From contig NZ_BMWZ01000001.1 of assembly GCF_014651495.1 (NCBI RefSeq), positions 560,575-624,574 of the forward strand: a stretch of 64,000 nt of DNA, written 5' to 3'. A program made the position numbers and the translations under genes. This stretch comes from Algibacter mikhailovii. GTDB lineage: Bacteria; Bacteroidota; Bacteroidia; Flavobacteriales; Flavobacteriaceae. Below the pieces are notes generated by a model. The model did not search any database. It saw nothing but the letters and a program-made list of their open reading frames with translations, and was not told where the DNA came from. This document shows, one piece after another, positions 50,101 through 58,342 of this stretch (the first letter of the stretch is position 1; every line of letters starts with the position of its first letter).

Positions 50101-51280
50101 AAACAAGTTTTAAAACTCCTGTCCTATTAAAATCAAATACGTGAAAGCGTAATTTATGTTCTGAATCAGCATAATTAGGATGAATCCATTTTACGGTTGT
50201 GTTGTAACCATTAAAATTAGAAAAAGAAACGTTTATATAGTTGAATATTGTGTTATAGCTTCTATTCAATTTTGGTGAAGAAGTACCGGTAATCCCAAAC
50301 TTCAAATAATGATTGGTGGCATCTTGAACCTTTTTGTACAAGGTATAATAAGTATCATTTTCATCAATATTAACAGAGATAGGAAACACTTCTATAAACA
50401 AACCAATTGTACTTCTAAAACTCTTTCTTACTCTACCATGTATGGGGGCTCCAAAAGTTAAATTTTCTTCACCACTTACCTTAAAAAGATAAGAAAACAA
50501 TAACGTTGCAAAAGCATTAAATATATTTAAATTATCATTCCAAGATTTAAAACCAGGTTGATTTATCACTGCTTTTAATTCATTAAATTCACTTCGGCTT
50601 AATTCAAGCTCTACTCGATTTGATTTTGTTGTAGGTTCCTGTTTAGTCTTTTCACCATAAAGCTTGGGCTTTTCAATATACTTATCCGCCTCAGAATTCC
50701 AATAATTTATAACATTTTTGTTTTCAATTCTTTCTTCAATTTCAAAATCAATAAAATTTTTATACGCATAACTGGGTATATTTTGAGTAGAAGTATTATC
50801 TATTAAACAACCGTAAATCTCAGATAATTTATCAAAAAGAATCACTGTACTAGAAGCATCAGTTATAATATGATGGAGATTAAGATACCAAATAAAGCGA
50901 TCAGGACTTAATTTAATCAATACAGAATCAAAAAGTTGCTCTGATTTATCAAAAATACGCTCACTTCTTTCTTGAAGCCAATTGTCAACATTAGATGAAG
51001 AGATATCAGAAAATTCAAAATACTGTAACCTAAATGGAAAAACATCTTTAATTAATTGCTGCGGAGTTCCATCTTCTTCTATAATAACTGTTCTTAAAAC
51101 ATCTGTAGTATCTATTAACTCTTGAAATGCTTTTCTAAAAACACTAGGTTCTAATGTTCCATCAATATAAAACGCATATGGTACATTATTAATTGGTTCA
51201 TTGGGGTTAAGCTTATCAACAAGCCATAATGACGTTTGACTCTTCGTTAATGGTAACAAAATATTTATAGAATTATCCAT
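47138..51280 (-). CDS. NRPS-1: C - A interrupted by ATP-pyrophosphatase domain - PCP
   Basis: A 1380-aa single module. Condensation domain ~1-430 (NLHHIITDAS near 138; HHxxxD intact, last Gly replaced by Ala). Adenylation core ~455-875 (YTSGSTGNPKG ~607, YNEYGPTEAT ~743, KLRGYRIEL ~860). Inserted region ~885-1235: a four-Cys zinc ribbon (CTECG ... GVCNLC, ~900-920), a PP-loop SGGKDST (~966), CNGCFKTIY (~1036) and TGLSRGQ (~1060), the arrangement of WbpG/PseA-type N-acetyl-sugar amidotransferases. The adenylation small lobe resumes at LPAYMIPSRF (~1260) with NGKVDKK. A PCP with GGHSL (~1332) ends the chain. Pocket residues read D-L-T-K-I-G-E-V-G, close to the published asparagine code DLTKLGEVGK. 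The orphan carrier gene lies 14 bp upstream. Confidence 0.9.
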   Translation of the reverse strand: MDNSINILLPLTKSQTSLWLVDKLNPNEPINNVPYAFYIDGTLEPSVFRKAFQELIDTTDVLRTVIIEEDGTPQQLIKDVFPFRLQYFEFSDISSSNVDNWLQERSERIFDKSEQLFDSVLIKLSPDRFIWYLNLHHIITDASSTVILFDKLSEIYGCLIDNTSTQNIPSYAYKNFIDFEIEERIENKNVINYWNSEADKYIEKPKLYGEKTKQEPTTKSNRVELELSRSEFNELKAVINQPGFKSWNDNLNIFNAFATLLFSYLFKVSGEENLTFGAPIHGRVRKSFRSTIGLFIEVFPISVNIDENDTYYTLYKKVQDATNHYLKFGITGTSSPKLNRSYNTIFNYINVSFSNFNGYNTTVKWIHPNYADSEHKLRFHVFDFNRTGVLKLVFDFNDDIVKSSRLNEVPIHFRNVYNAFIQDVNNPIAQTSIIGPQEVNSFLDLRLTENIYPNNVLEVFNSFVKSRPNAVIIQSEEGVLTFRELNKKANQLANYLINTGVVKGVNIALYNYRNTEYIIGLLAIMKTGGTFIPISSDQPKERVEYIITNSDCSLVLTQGSLKQNLERIKTPSIDLIAIRENLKNESSELFENQPKINDTAYILYTSGSTGNPKGVIISQGALTNYIFWAKNYYGISEKTILPLFTSIGFDLTITSTLLPLITGGKLILYTEPKFGPDMSLMKVLGENLVNTIKLTPSHLSLFQDKDMRYSSIDKIIVGGEDFKASLGHAITKAFSGAVTLYNEYGPTEATVGCIVSEYNPKKHQEGSIPIGTPIANMHAYILDKYKNLVPNGVVGELYLSGSSLADGYLKLEELTTNKFIENPFVKNAKMYHTGDLARINGHGEYEYLGRVDEQIKLRGYRIELADIESNLTHFKGVNECAVVLVRNKKEYIPEESVINCTECGLPSNYPQTDFDEYGVCNLCNAFKGYKDKAQKYFKTEEELKSILTTNTENNPSYDCLSLLSGGKDSTYILAQLVGMGLKVLAFTLDNSYISNQAKANIDRIVKKLNVDHIYGATNHMNEIFIDSLNRHQNVCNGCFKTIYTLSTKIAMDKQIPFIVTGLSRGQFFETRLTEELFWNENLNVKKIDETILEVRKLYHREDDAVKDLLEVSMFEDDEVFDKVQFVDFYRYSDVSLEDMLKYLEDKVGWVRPTDTGRSTNCLINQLGIYVHKKEKGYSNYSFPYSWDVRLGHKTRDESLEEINEYIDEEEVKRIMNEIGYEESDPFENEDRLVAYYTGDNSISSKDLKKYISQKLPAYMIPSRFKFLDEMPLTKNGKVDKKTLQGLNSEQLELETSYLAPRNEIDELIEGIWKEVLRLKKIGIQDNFIALGGHSLAAIRVTSRINEELGMEIPLNKVFNLPTIEEYSNYIEKTMLEYLEN

Positions 51281-51293
51281 ATAATAATGGGTG

Positions 51294-51536
51294 CTAATTT
51301 AGTTTTCCTCGAACATAATATTCTATACTATGAATGGACCTAAAGTTTTCTAGTGTTATGTCCTCAAAAGGAATATCTATTTTGAATTTTTTTTCCAAAT
51401 ATCTAACCGTCCTTATTAAATTTACGGAATCAATCAATCCAGTTGTTAATAGTTCATCCTGTTCACCAATACGTATTGATTCATCTTCAAGTATATCTTT
51501 TTTCAAAAAAATAAGCACATCTCTTTTTACGTCCAT
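51294..51536 (-). CDS. Orphan acyl/peptidyl carrier protein
   Basis: An 80-aa acidic helical protein with the phosphopantetheine site GLIDSVNL (Ser near residue 36) and the DltC/ACP-like frame EDESIRIGEQDELLTTGLID. It is the first gene of the minus-strand NRPS operon, 14 bp before NRPS-1. It may carry a starter acyl group for the condensation domain of NRPS-1, or an in-trans amino acid. No dedicated acyl-AMP ligase is present in the window, so its loading route is unknown. Confidence 0.85.
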   Translation of the reverse strand: MDVKRDVLIFLKKDILEDESIRIGEQDELLTTGLIDSVNLIRTVRYLEKKFKIDIPFEDITLENFRSIHSIEYYVRGKLN

Positions 51537-51869
51537 AAATTGAATTTTAACGTACTAAATAATCAATAAAACAAGTTTCATTTATGAAAATAATGATATA
51601 AAAAAACTAAAAAATAAAAATGTTTTTAATAGCATAAGTATAAGTCATAGCAATTCTTATATACCCTTCACTAACTTGAATAGTAAATATATATCATTAA
51701 TAAATAGAAGTAAAATGTATTATTAACATTTTAACAGGGAATTTGCGAAACTTATCGAAAAAAAAACAAACAAACTATAATGATATATCAATAATCACGA
51801 TATTTAAATAAAAATTATATAAAACAATGAATATAAATTCATTTGTTTTCAATCTAATTTACAGTCGCT
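51537..51869. promoter_or_regulatory. Divergent control region of the NRPS locus
   Basis: This very AT-rich 333-bp stretch separates the two NRPS operons and must carry both promoters. The 9-mer TAATGATAT occurs three times: plus strand at 51591-51599 and 51778-51786, reverse complement at 51691-51699. The last copy overlaps the perfect palindrome TGATATATCA (51781-51790), and its surroundings resemble a loose Fur-type box (ATAATGATA ... ATAATC). I found no clean TAnnTTTG promoter box on either strand. Regulation by a Fur-family metal sensor is inference. Confidence 0.4.
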
Positions 51870-53120
51870 ATGAAAAAAATCTTTGTAAAGGTTTTAATAC
51901 TTTTTATTGTCTCTAACTTTATTAGTAAAGCTCATGCACACCACCCTGACAATAGCCTTTTGTATTTAAAAATATATGAAAACGCAAATATTGAAGGAGA
52001 CTTTCACATAAATATTAATGAATTAAATGATGTACTTGGTCTTAATTTAAGTAATCATACTTCTCTAGAAGAGGTGGCTCCCTACTTAGATAAAATAAAG
52101 GCATACCTCAAGAAAAACACTTCATTTGTTAATGGAAATAAAGCGTATGAAATTAAATTTACCAATAATAATGACATATTAGCTGTAAGTTATGGTGATT
52201 TCATTTTGTTTAATTTCTATTTGGAAGACTCTTACAATGTACCTGACTCTATAGGTGTTACTTACAAAGTATTTATTGAGGAAGAACCACACCATTCAAA
52301 TTTATTAGGTATCGAATATAATTGGAAATCGGGCTTATTTAATAATGAAAGCCTTATTGCACTAGATTTTAATAATAACGATTGGACGAAAACTCTTGAT
52401 TTGACGCAAGGTTCTGTATGGACCGGGTTTAAAGCCATGATAAAACAAGGTATTTGGCATATCTGGATTGGTTTAGATCATATTCTTTTTATTTTAGCCT
52501 TAATCTTACCTGCTGTAGTTAGAAGAAAACCGAAGTATGCAGATACAGGTTCTGAAATTTCATCTAATATTTGGAATTGGTATCCAGTTGAAAAATTTAA
52601 ACCTGCTTTTTTTTACATTATAAAAATCATAACCTTTTTTACAATTGCCCATACCATTACCTTAAGTTTAGCATCCTTACAAATTATTGTACTACCTTCT
52701 CGATTAGTGGAATCTATCATAGCCCTCTCTATAGGTTTGGCTGCATATCATAATATAAGGCCCATATTTAAGGGAAAAGATTGGATGATTGCTTTTATTT
52801 TTGGATTATTTCACGGTTTTGGTTTTGCTAGCGTTTTAGGTGAACTTGGTTTTAACGGAGAACATTTATCATTATCCCTATTAGGTTTTAATATTGGAGT
52901 AGAAATAGGTCAAGTAGCAATAATTGCTGTAATATTCCCTATATTATATTTTATAAGAAAGCTTAAAGTGTACCCAAAATTCTTGGTTTACTTATCAACC
53001 CTTCTAATTATTATTTCCATATATTGGTTAATAGAGCGCGGTTTTGATGTCAATCTCCCCGTTGATGACTATATCAGAAGAGCGGGCTATAAACTTGCTG
53101 TCTTTTTAGGACTGCGATAA
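51870..53120 (+). CDS. HupE/UreJ-like membrane permease
   Basis: A 416-aa protein. A signal peptide (VLILFIVSNFISKAHA) is followed at once by a His pair (HHPDN) and a ~170-residue extracytoplasmic domain with EEEPHHSN. A six- to seven-helix HupE/UreJ_2-type membrane domain follows, with conserved motifs GIWHIWIGLDHILFILAL, FTIAHTITLSLA, FGLFHGFGFASVLGELG and LGFNIGVEIGQ. HupE/UreJ proteins are associated with nickel (or cobalt) uptake for hydrogenase and urease; related HupE_UreJ_2 proteins are poorly characterised. It is the first gene of the plus-strand NRPS operon, so it probably moves the metal (or metal-peptide) across the inner membrane. Confidence 0.85.
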   Translation: MKKIFVKVLILFIVSNFISKAHAHHPDNSLLYLKIYENANIEGDFHININELNDVLGLNLSNHTSLEEVAPYLDKIKAYLKKNTSFVNGNKAYEIKFTNNNDILAVSYGDFILFNFYLEDSYNVPDSIGVTYKVFIEEEPHHSNLLGIEYNWKSGLFNNESLIALDFNNNDWTKTLDLTQGSVWTGFKAMIKQGIWHIWIGLDHILFILALILPAVVRRKPKYADTGSEISSNIWNWYPVEKFKPAFFYIIKIITFFTIAHTITLSLASLQIIVLPSRLVESIIALSIGLAAYHNIRPIFKGKDWMIAFIFGLFHGFGFASVLGELGFNGEHLSLSLLGFNIGVEIGQVAIIAVIFPILYFIRKLKVYPKFLVYLSTLLIIISIYWLIERGFDVNLPVDDYIRRAGYKLAVFLGLR

Positions 53121-53132
53121 TTGGTTTAAAAG

Positions 53133-56051
53133 ATGAAAAAAGAAACTCAATCAAAATCCCTCCTTGACAGATGGAAAAATAAGAGTAAACAAAGTACTCA
53201 TATAAATCTGATTGAAAAGGCTCCTGAAGAGGCATTGATTCCATTATCTCCAGGACAGAAAAGACTATGGTTTTTACAGCAGTTACATCCAGAAAACGCA
53301 TTTTATAATTACTCAGAAACTTACACTTTCAATGGAGCATTGAATATAGGACATCTTGAAAAAAGCTTACGTTTTGTTTATAGAGATCATGATATTTTAA
53401 GAACTACGTACAAGATAAAAAACGATACTCTAGTTCAGGAAGTAGATAATACGGCCTCTTTAAGTATTAGTAAGCATGATTTAACTCATTACGAATTTCA
53501 AGACGCCTCGGAAGCATCTAAATCTATAATGAAAAATGATGCTACAACTTATTTTAGCTTAACTAAAGGCCCGTTAGTTAGAGCATCAATAATTAAGCTA
53601 TCAAATACAAAGCATATTCTTCAAATTACATTACATCATATTGTTACCGACAAATGGTCCATGGGAATTTTTAGGGAACATTTAGCAGGTTATTATTTAG
53701 ATTTACAATCTAATACTGAAATAAAAAACAGAAAAACTTTGCTTCAATATTCAGATTATTGTTATTGGATAAACAAGCAAGACATCAATAAAAACGACTT
53801 AGAGTATTGGAAACAAAAACTTTTACACCCTAATCCAAGTTTATCTTTACCTTTTGATTACGAAAGACCTTTACACCCTTCGTTCAAAGGTGCTGCCTCT
53901 TTTACCCAAGAATATAATCAATCACTATCAAGTCAACTATTAAAGCTATCTAAAACATGTGCTACCACACCTTATAATTTAATGTTAGCTGTTTTTTATT
54001 TGTTTTTACATAAATGTAGTGGTGACACAGATATTCTTGTAGGGACGCCTCTTACTAACAGAGATCAAAAAAATCTTGAAAGTTTAATAGGATTCTTTAA
54101 TGACACCATTGTTCTCAGAACACATATTAATTCTGAAATGTCTTTAACTAATTTTGTAAAACATGTAACTAATAATACACTAGAGGCTTTTTCTCATAAA
54201 GATGTACCTTTTAACACCTTAGTTAAAGCCATTAACACAAAACGGTCCTTGGCCGTAAATCCATTTTTCCAAGTGATGTTTTTATATCATTCTAAACCTG
54301 AAAACCCATTTTTTGGTAAAGATTTAGATTTGTCACATACTTGGTTTGATTCTGAAGTTTCAAAATTTGATCTTACCATATACATTGGTGAAGAAAACGG
54401 AATTTTAAGTTCGACATTCGAATACTCCTCAGATTTGTTTGAAGAAAAAACCATTAATCGTTTTCAAGAATATTTTAAAATTTTATTAGAATCTATTGTA
54501 GCAAACCCTTTTCAGAAAATTGCAGATTTAAAAATATTAACCCCATCCGAAAGAGACTTATTCTCTCAACAAAATACTCTAAAAGAAAGAGTTTTTAAAG
54601 ATAAAGGCATTCATAATATCATAGAAGAAACAGTCTTAAAAAACCCGAATAAAAAGGCGGTTTCATTCAAAGATGAATGTTTAAGTTATCATGACTTAAA
54701 TTCTAAAGCTAATGCTTTAGCGGGCCACATTTTAATGTCTGGCATAGTAGAAAACGCTGTAATAGGCTTATGCTGCGAGCGCTCTACTGATATGATTGTA
54801 GGTATATTAGGCATTTTAAAATCAGGTTGTAGCTACTTGCCATTAGATCCTGAATACCCAAATGAACGCATAGATTTTTCACTTAACGATTCTAAGGCTA
54901 AAATTATAGTGACTCAATCTTTCCTTATCGATAGATTTAACAACGACAATTTCACTTGTATTTCTATAGATACCATTGATGAAAACATTAATTCTGAAAT
55001 AATTCTTCCGCAGTTAAAAGAAACAGATTTGGCATATATTATTTACACATCAGGAAGTACTGGCAAACCCAAAGGAGTCCCTATTTCTCATAAAAACATC
55101 ATAAACTCTACAATGGGGCGATTGGATTTTTATGATTCCAATCCTGAGGTCTTTATGCTAATGTCCTCTATTGCTTTTGATAGCTCAAAGGCTGGTATTT
55201 TCTGGACACTCTGCACTGGAGGACATTTAGTAATTACGGAAAAACGCATCGAACAAGATATTGATAAAATTGGCGAACTAATTAATAATTGTAATATTAC
55301 GCACACCCTAATGCTGCCATCGCTTTACAATTTAATTTTAGATTTTGTAATTAAAGATAAACTGAAAAGTTTAAATACGGTTATTGTTGCTGGTGAAGCT
55401 TGTACAGTTTCATTATGCGAAAAACATATTAAACACTTTTCAAAAATTGGTCTGTATAATGAATATGGTCCTACCGAGGCTTCAGTTTGGTGCATTGCGC
55501 ATAAAATAGACAGTAGCGATTTAAATCGAAAAAGTATTCCCATTGGAAAACCTGTAGCTAATGCAGGCGTTTATATTTTAGATAAAGGGATGAACATCTC
55601 TCCTACCGGCGTACCTGGAGAATTATTTATAGGAGGACAAAGTATTTCTAAAGGTTACATTAACAGAGATGATTTAACTAAAAAAGTATTCATAAAAAAT
55701 CCATTTAAAGCAAATGATATTTTATATAAAACTGGAGATTTAGCAAAATACACCAGCGATGGCAAAATCATTTTTTTAGGAAGAGCAGATCAACAAGTTA
55801 AAATAAGAGGGTTTAGAGTTGAATTAAGTGAAATTGAAAACGTTATAAAACAATACGATGAAAACATCACTGATGTTGTTGTACAAGCAGAAGAAGGATT
55901 TATTGATACAGATTTTAATTTAGATACGATAACAGAAGAGAAACTTGCAGAACTTCTTACAAACGTTGATGACAATGAGTTTAATATAATTTTAAATTCT
56001 ATAAAATTCTTAAGCACTGAAGAAAAAGGCTTTTTACTAAACCAAATCTAA
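53133..56051 (+). CDS. NRPS-2: C - A large lobe only
   Basis: A 972-aa NRPS protein, 12 bp after the permease gene. After a ~40-residue basic leader comes an LCL-type condensation domain (LSPGQKRLWFLQQL; LHHIVTDKWS near 169). The adenylation core has YIIYTSGSTGKPKG (~635), AFDSSKAGIFWTL, THTLMLPSLY, YNEYGPTEAS (~775) and VKIRGFRVEL (~892). The chain then ends at 972 with a short acidic helical tail (LNSIKFLSTEEKGFLLNQ). The adenylation small lobe (A9/A10) and carrier domain are missing; they are encoded at the start of NRPS-3, two genes on. The pocket reads D-S-A-M-I-A-E-V-W by my alignment; I cannot assign an amino acid. Confidence 0.9.
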   Translation: MKKETQSKSLLDRWKNKSKQSTHINLIEKAPEEALIPLSPGQKRLWFLQQLHPENAFYNYSETYTFNGALNIGHLEKSLRFVYRDHDILRTTYKIKNDTLVQEVDNTASLSISKHDLTHYEFQDASEASKSIMKNDATTYFSLTKGPLVRASIIKLSNTKHILQITLHHIVTDKWSMGIFREHLAGYYLDLQSNTEIKNRKTLLQYSDYCYWINKQDINKNDLEYWKQKLLHPNPSLSLPFDYERPLHPSFKGAASFTQEYNQSLSSQLLKLSKTCATTPYNLMLAVFYLFLHKCSGDTDILVGTPLTNRDQKNLESLIGFFNDTIVLRTHINSEMSLTNFVKHVTNNTLEAFSHKDVPFNTLVKAINTKRSLAVNPFFQVMFLYHSKPENPFFGKDLDLSHTWFDSEVSKFDLTIYIGEENGILSSTFEYSSDLFEEKTINRFQEYFKILLESIVANPFQKIADLKILTPSERDLFSQQNTLKERVFKDKGIHNIIEETVLKNPNKKAVSFKDECLSYHDLNSKANALAGHILMSGIVENAVIGLCCERSTDMIVGILGILKSGCSYLPLDPEYPNERIDFSLNDSKAKIIVTQSFLIDRFNNDNFTCISIDTIDENINSEIILPQLKETDLAYIIYTSGSTGKPKGVPISHKNIINSTMGRLDFYDSNPEVFMLMSSIAFDSSKAGIFWTLCTGGHLVITEKRIEQDIDKIGELINNCNITHTLMLPSLYNLILDFVIKDKLKSLNTVIVAGEACTVSLCEKHIKHFSKIGLYNEYGPTEASVWCIAHKIDSSDLNRKSIPIGKPVANAGVYILDKGMNISPTGVPGELFIGGQSISKGYINRDDLTKKVFIKNPFKANDILYKTGDLAKYTSDGKIIFLGRADQQVKIRGFRVELSEIENVIKQYDENITDVVVQAEEGFIDTDFNLDTITEEKLAELLTNVDDNEFNIILNSIKFLSTEEKGFLLNQI

Positions 56052-56062
56052 GTAAACGATTC

Positions 56063-56326
56063 ATGAAAATAATAAAACGCTCACTATCGTTAGAAAATAA
56101 TATAACTATTTCCAACGAAAATTTTATGGCACCTACAAAAGACCATCAGAGAAACATGTTAATAAATCGAGCACTTAAAGAATTTGTTGGAAACTTAAAT
56201 AGCCTGCATGAACAAACAAGATATTTTTACTCGTTAAGTATTAAAGTATTACCACAACATATGCCGGAAGATGTAATAGACACTTGGTGGGCAAAATCCA
56301 TTGCAGTTTTAAAAGCAATAAAATGA
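56063..56326 (+). CDS. Unrecognised 87-aa protein between the two halves of a split A domain
   Basis: A small, basic, mostly helical protein with LINRALKEFVGNLNSLHEQT and DVIDTWWAKSIAVLKAIK as its main segments and no signal peptide. It is not an MbtH protein: the NxEGQxSLWP core and conserved Trp pattern are missing. The gene starts 11 bp after NRPS-2, and its stop overlaps the NRPS-3 start (ATGA), so all three are translationally coupled. By position it could help assemble or activate the split adenylation domain, or bind the product, but nothing in its sequence shows this. Confidence 0.7.
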   Translation: MKIIKRSLSLENNITISNENFMAPTKDHQRNMLINRALKEFVGNLNSLHEQTRYFYSLSIKVLPQHMPEDVIDTWWAKSIAVLKAIK

Positions 56327-58326
56327 TGAAAGAAAACATTTTAAAAATTATACAAAAGCTTTCTTCTGAAGAACAAAAACTACTTGCTTTAAAAATTAAG
56401 GATTTGTCACAATATGGTGCCTTAAAAACTAGATCTGAAAACCCTAAAAAGTTAGTTGCTTATGTTAATGAACAAGAAGTAAAAGATAGTGACGGTTTAA
56501 TGGTATATTTAAAGAGTAAAATCCCAGGTTATATGGTGCCTTCAACCATAAAAAAAATTAAACAATTTCCTACGTTACCTAATGGTAAAATTGACAAAAA
56601 TAAGTTACAAGCTATTACCGTTAAAAAAGAAAGTAAAAACAATAGATCTTTAATTAAAAAACAACCACAAAGTGATATAGAAAAAAAATTAGTAGCTATT
56701 TGGGAGACTGTTTTAGGCTTCTCACCTATTAGTGTAGAGGATAATTTTTTCGAAATTGGTGGCGATTCTATTTTAAGTATTCAAATAGTAGCCAAAGCAC
56801 GCAATGAGGGTATTTATTTAAAAGCAAATCAGTTATTCGATAGCCAAACTATAGCAGAACTTTCTGTGTTTGCAACTGAAGATCAAGAATTTTCAAATAC
56901 AACAAAACCTTATATAAATATTGAGGGTCAAACTCCACTTACCCCAATACAACATTGGTTTTTTGAATCTCATAAAAACGCACCTCATTTTTGGAACCAA
57001 ATTATAGAACTACAAAATATTGATTCTATTTCTAATAAGATGTTCGAAATAATTGCAGAGGAAATTATTTCTAACCATGAGGCATTGCGACTAAGTTTTA
57101 GGAGAGCTAATTCGGTATGGGAAGCCTCGGTTTTATCGGTGAATCAAATTAAGTGCTTTCATTATTTTAGTCTAAATAAAGTTGAAAGCTTGAGTGTTCA
57201 AAATAGCAAAATTAATACTACATTATTAGATATTCAGAATAATTCTGAGCTTGAAAAAGGGAGCCTATTCAAAATAATATATTTTGAATGTGGTAATTTA
57301 CAACAAAATAGAGTCTTTTTAGTAGCTCATCATCTGGTTGTGGATTTAGTATCTTGGAATATTATTTTTAATCATATCGTTTCAGCAATTAAAAACGGTT
57401 CCAAGGACTTTATTCCTAAAATAAATAAAAACAAAACATCAACTATAAATGATTGGTCTAGCTACCTAGAAAATACCATCAAAACGAATGTTATTGCAGA
57501 TGAATTTGAGTATTGGAAATCTCAAATAGTTGATGTTAAAGAATTTCCAGTAGATAATTTTATAGATTCTAAGATATACCTTGAAAATTCGATTTTCACA
57601 TATTCTTCAGAATTAAGTTCTACATTTACAAAGAGTCTTCTACATGATGCTAACACAGCCTATGGTACTAAAGTAGAAGATTTATTAATTGCTTCGTTAA
57701 TCACCACACTTTGCGAATGGGCCAATTTAAGTGAAATTTTATTAGGTCTAGAAAGACAAGGTAGAAATATTGAATCTCAGAATTTAGATTTTTCTAATAC
57801 TGTTGGATGGTTTACCGCTTTTTTCCCAATTGCTCTAGATTACAATTCATCCCAAGATTTAGGATTTCATATTAAAGCTGTAAAAGAAAAGTTAAGAAGA
57901 ATTCCAAATAACGGTTTAGGCTTTGGCGTATTAAAGTACTTAACTGATAATAATAAGTCTGATTTAAATGAGTTACACCCAAAAGTTGTGTTCAACTACC
58001 TTGGGAATTCCAATTCTATAAAGAATACCGGTGACTTGAACTTTGAATTTGTAAAACTAACTTCAAGAGACCCGCGCAGCGAACGTAATTATGAAATAGA
58101 AATAAATGCACAAATAATAAACAATAGTTTAGTTGCTAACTGGAGTTTTACAAAAGACCTTTATAAAGAAGAAACTGCAAAAACCTTGGCCAATACGTTT
58201 AATAAAAATTTAGAAGCAATTATTAACCATTGCAAAATCCAAGATAATGTTACATACACACCTTCGGATTTTCCTGAAGCTGATATTAATCAAGATGATT
58301 TAGATAATCTTTTAAGCCAATTTTAA
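56323..58326 (+). CDS. NRPS-3: A small lobe - PCP - epimerase
   Basis: 667 aa from the ATG that overlaps the preceding stop; an earlier in-frame start would overlap that gene by 43 bases. Residues ~1-35 are a helical leader (IIQKLSSEEQKLLALKIKDL). Residues ~45-92 are a complete adenylation C-terminal lobe (KLVAYVNEQ, IPGYMVPSTI, LPNGKIDKNKL with the catalytic Lys). The PCP has FFEIGGDSILS (~146). The rest is an epimerisation domain: LTPIQHWFFES, HHLVVDLVSW (~335-345), GLERQGRNIE (replacing the usual EGHGRE, Glu kept), NTVGWFTAFFPI (~492) and VVFNYLGN. With NRPS-2 it makes one C-A-PCP-E module, so the residue installed should be D-configured. Confidence 0.9.
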   Translation: MMKENILKIIQKLSSEEQKLLALKIKDLSQYGALKTRSENPKKLVAYVNEQEVKDSDGLMVYLKSKIPGYMVPSTIKKIKQFPTLPNGKIDKNKLQAITVKKESKNNRSLIKKQPQSDIEKKLVAIWETVLGFSPISVEDNFFEIGGDSILSIQIVAKARNEGIYLKANQLFDSQTIAELSVFATEDQEFSNTTKPYINIEGQTPLTPIQHWFFESHKNAPHFWNQIIELQNIDSISNKMFEIIAEEIISNHEALRLSFRRANSVWEASVLSVNQIKCFHYFSLNKVESLSVQNSKINTTLLDIQNNSELEKGSLFKIIYFECGNLQQNRVFLVAHHLVVDLVSWNIIFNHIVSAIKNGSKDFIPKINKNKTSTINDWSSYLENTIKTNVIADEFEYWKSQIVDVKEFPVDNFIDSKIYLENSIFTYSSELSSTFTKSLLHDANTAYGTKVEDLLIASLITTLCEWANLSEILLGLERQGRNIESQNLDFSNTVGWFTAFFPIALDYNSSQDLGFHIKAVKEKLRRIPNNGLGFGVLKYLTDNNKSDLNELHPKVVFNYLGNSNSIKNTGDLNFEFVKLTSRDPRSERNYEIEINAQIINNSLVANWSFTKDLYKEETAKTLANTFNKNLEAIINHCKIQDNVTYTPSDFPEADINQDDLDNLLSQF

Positions 58327-58342
58327 ATTTGATTTATAATCT

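Noticed and set aside
56063-56326. MbtH-like protein
   Set aside because: Size and position fit, but the NxEGQxSLWP core and conserved Trp residues are absent.
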